The notes: generated from the letters alone by a model not told the origin. Shown: positions 20,114 to 28,443, counted from the stretch's first letter. The stretch is 63,996 nucleotides of DNA from Bacteroidales bacterium UBA5762 (GCA_002418865.1 DIEY01000007.1:20148-84143), one strand, 5' to 3'. Program-made: numbers and translations.

Positions 20114-21067
20114 ATGAAATTTGAGTTTAAGCTTCAAAATTTATTTGCTATGCATACAAAACTTCACGATAATATTCTGGTAATTAGCATTACTATGATG
20201 ATTTTTCTTTTCTTTTGCCAGAATATAGGTTTTTCTCAAACTTCTCAAGACAAGAAAATTCCCGATACCTATTGCCTGAATGAAGAAGAATTGCAGTTAT
20301 TCAATATGATAAATCAGCAACGACAACAAAAAGGTTTGCCTAAGTTGGAATTATCGAAGTCCTTATCGTATGTTGCCTATCTTCATGTTAGAGATTTATA
20401 TATCAACCGTCCCGATTCAGTAAAAGGATGTAATATGCACAGTTGGAGCAACAAAGGCCAATGGACAGCCTTTTGCTTTCCGAAAGAACAAAGCAAAAAA
20501 CGATCGGTATGGGATAAACCCAAAGAACTAACGTCTTATCCCACTTCGGCTTATGAAATTGTTTATTATTCTGCTGACAAAACCGGACCCGACGAAATTA
20601 TTGAACTGTGGAAAGGAGTTGCTCCATCGGCTGCGTTATTGTTTAATACTGGAAAATATATGAAAAACAACTGGAGAGCAGCCGGTGTGGCTATTTATAA
20701 AGGTTATGCCTCACTTTGGCTGGGAGAAGGGAAAGACCCTGAAACCAAAATAAGTCTCTGTTCCACTGATTCAGTTATTACTTCTTTTACTTCTAAAACA
20801 AAGAATCAGACGAGCATTACACGTGGAGAACCTTCAGGAGGTTCTCTTGGCCAGTATTACCTGATATTTGGCAGCTATCCGAGTTTTCAACAAGCCCGAG
20901 AAGCTCAGATAAATTTGATAAATGATGGTTTTGTGAATGCTTCTATACTCGAAAAAGATGGAAAATTTAGAACGGCTCTCAATATGTATGAAACTATGGA
21001 AGCAGCTCGAGCAGCTAAAAAGAAACTGCCTAATAAATACCAAAGTGCTTGGATTCTTAAAGATTGA
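20114..21067 (+). CDS. Exported CAP-domain protein with C-terminal SPOR-like domain
   Basis: A 317-residue protein with a long N-terminal hydrophobic segment ending in FSQTS (signal peptide). Residues about 45-225 form a CAP/SCP-like domain (NMINQQRQQKGLP, a typical first helix; HSWSNKGQW; YEIVYYS). The last 75 residues (GQYYLIFGSYPSFQQAREAQ onward) look like a SPOR domain, which binds denuded peptidoglycan. It is thus likely a periplasmic or cell-wall-associated protein. ATGs at 20096 (overlapping the galK stop), 20114 and 20150 are all possible; 20114 keeps the signal peptide and avoids overlap. The partner of the CAP domain is unknown. Confidence 0.78.
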   Translation: MKFEFKLQNLFAMHTKLHDNILVISITMMIFLFFCQNIGFSQTSQDKKIPDTYCLNEEELQLFNMINQQRQQKGLPKLELSKSLSYVAYLHVRDLYINRPDSVKGCNMHSWSNKGQWTAFCFPKEQSKKRSVWDKPKELTSYPTSAYEIVYYSADKTGPDEIIELWKGVAPSAALLFNTGKYMKNNWRAAGVAIYKGYASLWLGEGKDPETKISLCSTDSVITSFTSKTKNQTSITRGEPSGGSLGQYYLIFGSYPSFQQAREAQINLINDGFVNASILEKDGKFRTALNMYETMEAARAAKKKLPNKYQSAWILKD

Positions 21068-21186
21068 AATTTAGAATAACCCAATGTAGACTTTATCCTA
21101 ATATTTCGAATCATCACACTATCTGAACGAATACGAGAGAAAATAAACGAGGCTTTTAAAAACACGATTCTTTCCTACCAATCCAA

Positions 21187-22335
21187 TCAACTAACCTTTT
21201 TGCTATTTGTTTTTGTTGTTGAAGACACGAGAATATTTTTAATTGGAGTGAACTCTTCCCTTAAGATGGGCCATTGTTCGGGATATTGTGTTAATAATTC
21301 GATGATCTCGGATTTATGTTTCTTGAGAGCCTCACTGATGGCTGGAGCAGAAATTGGCTTCTCACAATGATTGCCAAGATTTTTCCCAGTTAAAGGCAAA
21401 TGTTCATTCAATACATTTTGCGCCGCTAACTCTAAACGACTCAATAGCTCACCCGCTCGTCCAAATCGTTCTTTATTTAAACTTTGGGGTTTAAAACGTC
21501 TGGCATAAGTATTCTCAATATTCATTTGCCATTCTTCTATAATGATCTCTTGATTTTGCCTGTTTAAAAGCAAAGAATAATAAAATGCGTTGCTCAATAT
21601 TTCTTTGAGCTCAGAAATTTTCCCCGAAAAATTTCTAATCAATACCTCGGCTGCGGGAGCCAAATTGGCTTTTTTATGGTGAGCACGAGACAATTCTAAT
21701 AAAATATCATTCGAAAATTCCACAAGGCTTTGCCCTGCACGTTTTTCAAACAATTCTACCTTGCTTTTTTCGTTTTGAAATATGGTGGCCAAATGTTGTG
21801 TGTGACTGACAAATTGCTCGAACGATTTTTTCTCATTGATTATCCAATTTAAAAATGTAGAAAGATTTCGATGGATAATTTGAGCCATAAGTGATTTTTC
21901 TGAAGTTGTAAATGACTGTTTTTCAGATGTTAAAAAGGTTGACTTATATCTTGGGTTAAAATAGAGATAAAGTAGATTCGAGGCTTGATCGCTTTCGTCA
22001 GGAAACCTGAGCAATAAAATATTACGGTCTAATTCATCGAAAATAGTTAAAGAATTGCGATTGCTGACTTCGAAAGGCAAATCTTCTGTACCTAACCACT
22101 GATATTGTCCCTTACGTTGGCGCTCGTTTCTAAAATACTCAAAAAATTCCTCTGTATTAATCGATTGAATTTCCCATTCTCTGTCTTGAGTCTTTAAGGC
22201 ACTTTGAACCACAAGCTTGTTGCCGGGCATTTGATAGTATATCATCAGGCCTTTATCGATTCCATCTATTGCTTCGACTGCAAACCTAAGCAAACAAAGC
22301 GAAGGGGATTCCGTAAATGAAACGATGGAATTCAT
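21187..22335 (-). CDS. Unrecognised 382-residue protein, GAF-like N-terminus and helical middle
   Basis: I do not recognise this family. No signal peptide or membrane segment is visible, so it is probably cytosolic. The first 150 residues alternate strands and helices as in a GAF or PAS sensor (LMIYYQMPGNKLVVQS, ILLLRFPDESD). The middle is rich in long helices (KSFEQFVSHTQHLATIF onward), and the last 60 residues (ISEALKKHKSEIIELLTQYPEQWP) could form a small helical DNA- or protein-binding unit. A TTG at 22365 is possible, but the ATG at 22335 is preferred. It diverges from a small gene across a spacer full of CTTAATT half-sites, which suggests a regulator acting on its own promoter; this is inference. 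Confidence 0.6.
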   Translation of the reverse strand: MNSIVSFTESPSLCLLRFAVEAIDGIDKGLMIYYQMPGNKLVVQSALKTQDREWEIQSINTEEFFEYFRNERQRKGQYQWLGTEDLPFEVSNRNSLTIFDELDRNILLLRFPDESDQASNLLYLYFNPRYKSTFLTSEKQSFTTSEKSLMAQIIHRNLSTFLNWIINEKKSFEQFVSHTQHLATIFQNEKSKVELFEKRAGQSLVEFSNDILLELSRAHHKKANLAPAAEVLIRNFSGKISELKEILSNAFYYSLLLNRQNQEIIIEEWQMNIENTYARRFKPQSLNKERFGRAGELLSRLELAAQNVLNEHLPLTGKNLGNHCEKPISAPAISEALKKHKSEIIELLTQYPEQWPILREEFTPIKNILVSSTTKTNSKKVS

Positions 22336-22382
22336 ATCATCAACTTGCCTCAAATGAATTGGCAAAAGTATTTAATCTGCTG

Positions 22383-22472
22383 AATTAAGTCAATAAATTT
22401 TCTTAATTCGGATAAATTTAACTTAATTAAGTTTTGCTTAATTTGTAATTAAGTAGGATTTTATGCTTAATT
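22383..22472. promoter_or_regulatory. Cluster of CTTAATT/AATTAAG half-sites, likely operator region
   Basis: Within 90 bases between two divergent genes the heptamer occurs at 22383 (AATTAAG), 22402 (CTTAATT), 22422-22431 (CTTAATTAAG inside the perfect 14-base palindrome AACTTAATTAAGTT at 22420-22433), 22437, 22447 (inverted) and 22466. Most start-to-start steps are near 10 or 20 bases, so sites would face one side of the helix. This is the pattern of a cooperative operator, although the region is very AT-rich. Confidence 0.6.
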
Positions 22473-22498
22473 ATCTAATAAACAGGAATTTTATATTT

Positions 22499-22506
22499 TA
22501 TCTTTG
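22499..22506 (+). promoter_or_regulatory. Putative -7 box (TATCTTTG) of the small gene
   Basis: TATCTTTG matches TAnnTTTG and lies 36 bases before the ATG at 22543, just after the half-site cluster. No TTG is seen at the -33 distance, which would fit a promoter that needs an activator. Confidence 0.4.
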
Positions 22507-22542
22507 GATGGCCATTCAGAAAAAACTTAAATAGCTGAAAAA

Positions 22543-22788
22543 ATGCGTAGTGAATTATTTTCTGAGATTCAAAAGAACAGAGAGAAGTATCTTGATGAAT
22601 TAAGTAAACCAATGATTCAGAACTTTATTAAAGTTTCTAATGAGAATTCATCTTCCTCGAAATCTTATATTCGGGAATCAGAGCTCGATCAAGAACCGCT
22701 AGATGAATCTCCAATTGTTTCGTCTAATTTTTTTGAAAAAATCTTTAAAAGTGTCTCAGCATTATTCATTTCAGCCAAAGAGCTTTAA
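22543..22788 (+). CDS. Small hypothetical protein, 81 residues
   Basis: I do not recognise this protein. It is charged and hydrophilic, begins MRSELFSEIQKNREKYLDEL (likely a helix), has a Ser-rich middle, and ends with a helix FFEKIFKSVSALFISAKEL that looks amphipathic. It is preceded by a -7-like box and the CTTAATT cluster, which supports it being expressed. It follows the divergent 382-residue gene and precedes the DUF4956 gene, which has its own promoter. It could be a small partner of the divergent protein. Confidence 0.6.
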   Translation: MRSELFSEIQKNREKYLDELSKPMIQNFIKVSNENSSSSKSYIRESELDQEPLDESPIVSSNFFEKIFKSVSALFISAKEL

Positions 22789-22902
22789 AAGATATATAGT
22801 TTACAGAAGCTATCAATACTAAATCCTTACCTCAAATTTCTGCTATCTTCCTCATCATTTTTCATTTTAAATTTTTATAGTTACTTGAAATTCAATGGTT
22901 TA

Positions 22903-22931
22903 TTGACATTAATGCTTTGTTTGTAATTTTG
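22903..22931 (+). promoter_or_regulatory. Bacteroidota-type promoter of the DUF4956 operon
   Basis: TTG (22903-22905) lies 18 bases before TAATTTTG (22924-22931), matching the TTTG-N17-23-TAnnTTTG pattern of the primary sigma factor. The ATG at 22952 follows after 20 bases, so the leader would be very short. Confidence 0.7.
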
Positions 22932-22951
22932 CATCTTAATTTCTTCAAACC

Positions 22952-23632
22952 ATGCTAAACATTAACACTTTATCATTTTTAGGTAACAAACTGATCGATC
23001 TACCGAGTTTATATGAACTCATTGCTCGGTTTTTGTTCAATCTATTGAGTCTGGTTATTCTGGTACGTTACATTTATTACCGTACTTCTAAGCGAAAAAC
23101 TTATCTTTTTACCTACATGTTGATTGGCATTACCATTTTTTCGCTGAGTTATCTTCTCGAGAATGTTCAACTTCAGTTGGGAATGGCGCTGGGTTTATTT
23201 GCGGTTTTTGGAATATTGAGATATCGTACCGATAATATGCCCATTAAGGAAATGACCTATTTGTTTGTGGTGATAGCACTTTCTATTGTAAATGCTTTAA
23301 CTACTGGCATTAGCTTAGCCGAGCTCGTTTTTACCAATGCTGTTGTATTGATCGCAGTAGCCTTATCGGAATATTATTGGATGTACAGGCATGAATCGAG
23401 TAAACCTATCGTATATGATAATCTCGAATACATTAAACCCCAAAACAAGAAATTATTCATTGAGGACTTAGAAAGGCGTACTGGACTGAAAATTAATAGA
23501 GTAGAGGTAGGCCAAATTGATTTCGATCGTCAAAATGTAAAACTGGTGATTTATTATTTCTATGATAAAAAGAAAATTGACTTTTATGATGAAAAAGCTT
23601 TCGATGAAAATAGTTTCCTTTCTAAAACATAA
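22952..23632 (+). CDS. DUF4956 family membrane protein
   Basis: A 226-residue integral membrane protein. About five hydrophobic segments lie between residues 20 and 150, including the family core LGMALGLFAVFGILRYRTDNMPIKEMTYLF. The last 75 residues are soluble (LERRTGLKINRVEVGQIDF) and end in a Lys/Asp-rich tail. DUF4956 proteins have no known biochemical function, but from general knowledge they are often encoded beside CotH-like and polyphosphate-polymerase (VTC/CYTH) genes. Here the next gene is CotH-like and no VTC gene is present. Its stop overlaps the chosen start of the next gene by 29 bases, which implies translational coupling. Confidence 0.82.
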   Translation: MLNINTLSFLGNKLIDLPSLYELIARFLFNLLSLVILVRYIYYRTSKRKTYLFTYMLIGITIFSLSYLLENVQLQLGMALGLFAVFGILRYRTDNMPIKEMTYLFVVIALSIVNALTTGISLAELVFTNAVVLIAVALSEYYWMYRHESSKPIVYDNLEYIKPQNKKLFIEDLERRTGLKINRVEVGQIDFDRQNVKLVIYYFYDKKKIDFYDEKAFDENSFLSKT

Positions 23633-24659
23633 ATCATTGAAATTCAATTTAATTTTATTGTTTCTCTCGATTGAATTTTCTACTTCAGTAGCCCAAAATT
23701 ATTCTTCAGTCTTGCCCTTTTTCCAAGACACAGCCCTGTTGAATATAAAAATTGTGGCTCCTTTCGAAAGTATCATTTCAGATGATTGTAAAAATCCTCA
23801 AAATTTTCAAGGGAGTTTGATATATTTTGAAAATGGCAATGAGCGCATTATTCCAGTGGAATTAAAAAAACGTGGCAAATTTCGCTGCAATCAAGAAAAT
23901 TGTAGTTTCCCGCCATTGTTCATAAAGTTCGATAAAAAGAAAGTAAAGGGAAGTGTATTTGAAGGACTGAATAAAATAAAATTGGTAAATTGCTGTAAAA
24001 TAGAAGATAAGAAATATGAAACTTATGTTTTGAAGGAATATCTCGTTTACCGACTTTTTCGTCAACTAAGCGATACGAGTTTTGCTACTCGATTGCTCAA
24101 GGTAACTTATATCAACAGCAATCAGCCCGAAAACTCGATGACACGTTTTGCCTTTGCCATCGAAGATGATGATGATATGGCTAAACGACTCAATGCAAAA
24201 GTCATCAAAGCAAGCTTGGTGAGTACAAAAGATACGGATTCTTCTCAACGGCTATTAGTCGAAATGTTTCAATATATGATTGGTAACACAGATGTGTCTA
24301 TTCCTCAATCACATAATGTCGAGATTTTAATCACAAATCCACATCAACCGCTTTTAGTAGTTCCCTATGATTTCGATTGGAGTCGGATGGTGAATCCACC
24401 CTATGCAAAACCTGCTTTGGAGGGAAAAATAAAAGCTCAGCGCCAATTTTTAGGCGAGTGTTATTCTGATACCTTATTGCTTTCTACCGCAAGAATCTTT
24501 CAAAAAAAAGAGCAAAACCTATTGAATACGCTCCGATTATTTCCTTATCTGAGCTCAAAAGAAAAGAAAGTGATGGAAGAACACTTGATAAATTTTTATA
24601 AGAATTTAGATAACCAAAAGACTTTTTTTGAAGTTTTCAAAGCGCCATGCCATCAATAA
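23604..24659 (+). CDS. Exported CotH-like protein (atypical kinase fold), candidate active copy
   Basis: A 351-residue protein with a signal peptide (residues 1-30, ending TSVAQN). The pattern resembles distant CotH spore-coat kinase folds: a basic strand VELKKRGKFRC (85-95), a strand-helix region YVLKEYLVYRLFRQL (141-155), FAIEDDDDMAKRLN (184-197), MIGNTDVSIPQSHN with Asp230, and VVPYDFDWS with Asp256 and Asp258. In Bacillus CotH two aspartates about 23 apart bind metal and act in catalysis; Asp230 and Asp256/258 are spaced alike. It may phosphorylate envelope proteins. ATGs at 23562, 23586 and 23604 are possible. The family call is by pattern only. Confidence 0.62.
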   Translation: MKIVSFLKHKSLKFNLILLFLSIEFSTSVAQNYSSVLPFFQDTALLNIKIVAPFESIISDDCKNPQNFQGSLIYFENGNERIIPVELKKRGKFRCNQENCSFPPLFIKFDKKKVKGSVFEGLNKIKLVNCCKIEDKKYETYVLKEYLVYRLFRQLSDTSFATRLLKVTYINSNQPENSMTRFAFAIEDDDDMAKRLNAKVIKASLVSTKDTDSSQRLLVEMFQYMIGNTDVSIPQSHNVEILITNPHQPLLVVPYDFDWSRMVNPPYAKPALEGKIKAQRQFLGECYSDTLLLSTARIFQKKEQNLLNTLRLFPYLSSKEKKVMEEHLINFYKNLDNQKTFFEVFKAPCHQ

Positions 24660-24688
24660 ATGCTTACTTAGGAATAGGAGAGAGGAGG

Positions 24689-26293
24689 ATGAAAAGAATA
24701 ATTACTTATGTTAGTATATTGATTTTTAGTTTTTTGCATATTTCAGTTAAAGCAATGGATAAATCATTTCTTCAGGAAATAAGTCAATATATTTTAGCCA
24801 ATGACACTTCTTCCATTATAAAAGCCATGCAAGCAAGGCATCTGGGAATAAACGATTACCTCGATGCCGAGCAAACCGAAACTGCATTGAGTTTAGCTAT
24901 CAAGCTCAAGCAAAAAGATGTAGTTGCTTATTTGCTCCATCATCAAGCCGATCCGAATATAAAATCTAAATCCGAAGCTCCATTGATTTTAGCTATACAG
25001 AATGATGAGCCAGAAATTGTGAAGCTTTTACTCGATAACAAGGCTGAACCTGATGTAAGTGACGACAAGGGAAATACTCCTGTAGTTCTTTGTATAAAAG
25101 GCAATCAGCTGAGTTCATTATTATATCTTGTGAAAGCTGGAGCCAATCTATTGGCAAAGGATAAATCAGGGAAAATCCCTTTGGACTATATTCGTTCGGC
25201 GACGGATAGTAAACTTGCTGCTTATGTCCGACATTTTACTCGAATGCAGGAAAATGCACTCAACTGGCCGCCCTATACCGACGGACCTATAATAGAATGG
25301 AAGGATTCAACCAACTTTGAAGTTAAGCATTATTATACTCGAAATCATCGCTTATGCGAAAAGTCAGCTCTCATCCAAGTCAACCATTTACCTTACGTTT
25401 TGCAATCGCCTTTATTATCTCACCCTATAGAAATACAGCGAACTTATGCTCGTCCTGCCCATAGCTTGGAGATGCCTGATCGCTTGATGGCGATAGGGGA
25501 TTTACATGGAGATTTAGAATCTCTCGTTCGTTTACTCATAGGAAACCAAGTAATTGATAGTAGTCTAACATGGATATGGGGAAAAGGTGAATTGGTTTTC
25601 ATTGGTGATATTTTTGATAGAGGGAATGAAGTAACCGAGCTGCTTTGGTTCATTCAGAATCTTGAAAATGAAGCTCAAAATCATGGTGGACGCGTTCACT
25701 TTATCTTAGGAAATCATGAAACTATGGCTTTAATTGGTGATCATAGATATCTTGAGCAGAAATACCGGAATATTTGCGAATATTTCTCTATGGATTATTG
25801 GCAGTTCTATACTTTAGATACAGAATTAGGACGCTATATTAGAAGTAAGCCAGTTATCATAAAAATAGGTAATGTACTTTTTGTACATGGTGGAATTGGA
25901 CCTGATTTATTACATAAAAGATTGTCTATAAGCGAGATAAACAATATTATCTCTAACATCTTCACTACTGAACGGCATAAATTGAATGAACTCGAGTTAT
26001 TCATGTTGATGGATGATGGCCCACTGTGGTACAGAGATTTGCTGGAAGAATATGGTTATTTTTCAACTTTACCAGAATCACATATCGACAGTGTGCTAAG
26101 CTTTTACAAAGTTTCTCATATCGTTATTGGCCATTCTGAGGTGCCACAAATCAACTCAAGACACAATGGCAAGGTAATTGCCATCAATGTTCCATTTTAT
26201 TATGGCAAGTATATTCCTCAGGCATTGTTGATTGATTCAAATCGATTTTTTATAGTCGATGCAAATGGAAAAAAGACACCTCTTTTCGAATGA
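24689..26293 (+). CDS. Exported ankyrin-repeat protein with PPP-type metallophosphatase domain
   Basis: A 534-residue protein with a signal peptide (MKRIITYVSILIFSF to VKA). Residues about 50-165 hold ankyrin repeats (TALSLAIKLKQKDVVAYLL; APLILAIQNDEPEIVKLLL; TPVVLCIKGNQLSSLLYLV). The C-terminal half is a phosphoprotein-phosphatase-type calcineurin fold with GDLHGD (270-275), GDIFDRG and GNHE, then VHGGIG and DDGPLWYRD, reminiscent of Shewanella-like phosphatases. It should dephosphorylate a periplasmic substrate bound by the repeats. Start 24689 follows GGAGAGAGGAGG and keeps the signal peptide. It sits between the two CotH-like genes, with gaps of 29 and 10 bases. Confidence 0.85.
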   Translation: MKRIITYVSILIFSFLHISVKAMDKSFLQEISQYILANDTSSIIKAMQARHLGINDYLDAEQTETALSLAIKLKQKDVVAYLLHHQADPNIKSKSEAPLILAIQNDEPEIVKLLLDNKAEPDVSDDKGNTPVVLCIKGNQLSSLLYLVKAGANLLAKDKSGKIPLDYIRSATDSKLAAYVRHFTRMQENALNWPPYTDGPIIEWKDSTNFEVKHYYTRNHRLCEKSALIQVNHLPYVLQSPLLSHPIEIQRTYARPAHSLEMPDRLMAIGDLHGDLESLVRLLIGNQVIDSSLTWIWGKGELVFIGDIFDRGNEVTELLWFIQNLENEAQNHGGRVHFILGNHETMALIGDHRYLEQKYRNICEYFSMDYWQFYTLDTELGRYIRSKPVIIKIGNVLFVHGGIGPDLLHKRLSISEINNIISNIFTTERHKLNELELFMLMDDGPLWYRDLLEEYGYFSTLPESHIDSVLSFYKVSHIVIGHSEVPQINSRHNGKVIAINVPFYYGKYIPQALLIDSNRFFIVDANGKKTPLFE

Positions 26294-26303
26294 TTTATTG
26301 GAA

Positions 26304-27329
26304 ATGAAGAAAATAACTATATTCTGCTTTCTCATCCTTTTTCTTATGGGGATGAATACACCAAATCAGGCTCAGATGATAGATACAATCACCATGATTC
26401 CATACCCCAAAATTTGGATAGAACATTCTCCTCTTGAATTGGAATTGGATCTTCCCTGGGCTGAGTTTCTGGGTTCATATTCTCCTTCTAAAGAAAGCCA
26501 TAAAGGTAGTTTCAGTTATAAGACCAACCATGAGCAAGGTACATTTAAGGCTAAATTTTCTGTGGTAGATGAATTGAATGAAAAACCTGATTTTACCTGT
26601 TTTCCAATTATTTGTATCGATTTGCCCAAAAAGCAAATAAATGGGAGCATCTGGGAAGGACAAGACAAATATCAACTCTTAATTTTATGTGATACGCCCA
26701 TAAAGGAGGATACAAATAGCCTGATGCTCGAATATTTAGCCTATCAGTTGTTTCAAAAATTCCACCCAGTGTTTTTTTATTCACGACTTTGCCGTGTCAA
26801 TATCATTGAAACAGGTAAAGCAATAAAAATCAGTTCTTCATTGGCATTGCTCATAGAATATCCCAACGAGATGGCCAAGAGATATAGAGGTAAGTTATTA
26901 GATTTATATTTACTTCATCCCAATTTTTGTGAATCGACAACTATGGCAAGAGTTTCGCTTTTTGAATGGATGATTGGGAATTCCAATTGGTCAGTACAAA
27001 GACTACATGGCTTACAATTGGTTTCTATGAGGGATTTTCCACCCGTTGCCGTTCCCTTATATTTTTCGAATAGTAAATTTGTTAAACAGTATGTCCAAAA
27101 TCCCTTCGATACACCCTATAAAGGAATTTGTAGCTCTGAGGAATTACTTCTGAATGAAATGCAGAGATTAATCTCCTTTCAGGATGAATTTTTAAGATTA
27201 ATCGATCAGTCTGAACTTCCCATTCAAATTCAATCAAAAGCCAAACAATATATTATAGAATTTATGAATGCTGCTTCGAAATCAGCAGAATTTCAAGAAT
27301 TCATTCATGATCAGTGTCAGAAGGAATAA
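26304..27329 (+). CDS. Exported CotH-like paralogue lacking candidate catalytic acids (pseudokinase-like)
   Basis: A 341-residue protein with signal peptide (MKKITIFCFLILFLMGMN). It aligns along its length with the CotH-like protein upstream: shared LEYLAYQLFQKF (YVLKEYLVYRLFRQL in the other), LIEYPNEMAKRYRGKLL, and FEWMIGNSNWSVQRLHG against FQYMIGNTDVSIPQSHN. The Asp230 position of the first copy is Asn228 here, and VVPYDFDWS is replaced by AVPLYFSNS, so all three candidate acids are gone. It is therefore likely a non-catalytic partner or binding protein. The start ATG is 10 bases after the phosphatase stop. Its 3' end overlaps the convergent metallophosphoesterase by 29 bases. Confidence 0.6.
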   Translation: MKKITIFCFLILFLMGMNTPNQAQMIDTITMIPYPKIWIEHSPLELELDLPWAEFLGSYSPSKESHKGSFSYKTNHEQGTFKAKFSVVDELNEKPDFTCFPIICIDLPKKQINGSIWEGQDKYQLLILCDTPIKEDTNSLMLEYLAYQLFQKFHPVFFYSRLCRVNIIETGKAIKISSSLALLIEYPNEMAKRYRGKLLDLYLLHPNFCESTTMARVSLFEWMIGNSNWSVQRLHGLQLVSMRDFPPVAVPLYFSNSKFVKQYVQNPFDTPYKGICSSEELLLNEMQRLISFQDEFLRLIDQSELPIQIQSKAKQYIIEFMNAASKSAEFQEFIHDQCQKE

Positions 27330-28443
27330 TCTCGAAGTGAACTACTTCTGGCCTGCTATTGGTGCGAATGGGTGGACCCCATGTCCCTGCACCACACGAA
27401 ACATATATTAAAGTATTGCCTTTCCGAAGAAAACCATAACCTACTTCATAAATCCAACCGGTAATATAGTTGAAAGGCCATAACTGTCCATTATGTGTGT
27501 GTCCAGAAAGAGTAAGGTCGATGCCAGCTTTTGCTTTTTTATCAAGCTCATAAGGTTGATGGTCGATAAGGATTTTAGGGAAACTCTGATTGAGTGAGTG
27601 GGTTAATTCTTCTATTGTTTTTCTTTGTCCCATCCCGAATCGTTCCTTATCACGGTCCTCTCTGCCAATAAGGTAAAAAAGCGAATCCACTAGCACGCTT
27701 TCATCTTCCAAGAGCCTAATTCCATTTGTTTTTAAATAGTTTTTGGCGGCTAATCCTCCACCAATATATTCATGATTCCCTGCCACCGCGTAAACTCCTA
27801 AAGGCGCTTTTAGTTGAAAAATAGGTTCAGCCTTGTGCTGTCGTTTCACGGGTTGTATGTCCCCATCAAAAATATCCCCACCCAATACGATTATATCAGG
27901 TTTTTCGGATTGAATAAGCTCAACAATTCTTTGAGTACGCATTCTGCTTGAACTGCTTCCCAAATGAATATCGCTAACAAACACTAAATTTAATGGCCTA
28001 GAAATATCCATCTTTATTCTAAATTCTTTAAGATGTGGATGTTCTGAATTATAAAACCCTATAATTTCAATAAAAACGATAAGCAAGAAATTCGACCAAA
28101 AAATTGTATATCGCTGAATATCAGTAAAATTAATCTTAAACGAAGGAAATATTACTGCTAAAAGCTGATAAAGGCTGAATATCAAGGCTAAAATTAAACC
28201 ATAAACCATTGCTCCAAGATAAAAATTCCCAACCCAAACTAAGGCATCCGATAAAAAGGAAGGGAAAATTCTTTCAAGTAACTGCCCAAGTGGGAATGCA
28301 ATGACTAAAAACCAGAAAATAATAGCGAATATATTAACGTGTTTGGGTAAAAATAACTTTGCCGTTCTGAAAAGATAATAATTCACGGCTGTGTAAATAA
28401 CAATGACAATGATTAGAAATAATAGCATTTCACTACGTTTCAT
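27301..28443 (-). CDS. Membrane-anchored calcineurin-like metallophosphoesterase
   Basis: A 380-residue protein with about four N-terminal membrane segments (residues 7-130) and a C-terminal metallophosphoesterase domain. The metal-site motifs are in order: VFVSDIHLGS, LGGDIFDGD, AGNHEYIGG, ILIDHQP and LSGHTHNGQ. Proteins of this layout (YkuE/YaeI-like) hydrolyse phosphodiesters or phosphomonoesters at the membrane; UDP-diacylglucosamine cleavage is one known activity of the wider group. Its stop overlaps the stop end of the CotH-like paralogue on the opposite strand by 29 bases. The ATG at 28443 is clear. The 280 bases upstream hold an AT palindrome at 28587-28603. Confidence 0.88.
   Translation of the reverse strand: MKRSEMLLFLIIVIVIYTAVNYYLFRTAKLFLPKHVNIFAIIFWFLVIAFPLGQLLERIFPSFLSDALVWVGNFYLGAMVYGLILALIFSLYQLLAVIFPSFKINFTDIQRYTIFWSNFLLIVFIEIIGFYNSEHPHLKEFRIKMDISRPLNLVFVSDIHLGSSSSRMRTQRIVELIQSEKPDIIVLGGDIFDGDIQPVKRQHKAEPIFQLKAPLGVYAVAGNHEYIGGGLAAKNYLKTNGIRLLEDESVLVDSLFYLIGREDRDKERFGMGQRKTIEELTHSLNQSFPKILIDHQPYELDKKAKAGIDLTLSGHTHNGQLWPFNYITGWIYEVGYGFLRKGNTLIYVSCGAGTWGPPIRTNSRPEVVHFEIIPSDTDHE

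Noticed and set aside
22383..22472. Origin of replication or iteron-like array
   Set aside because: The repeats are short AT heptamers in both orientations, with no DnaA-box clusters or replication genes nearby; an operator fits better.
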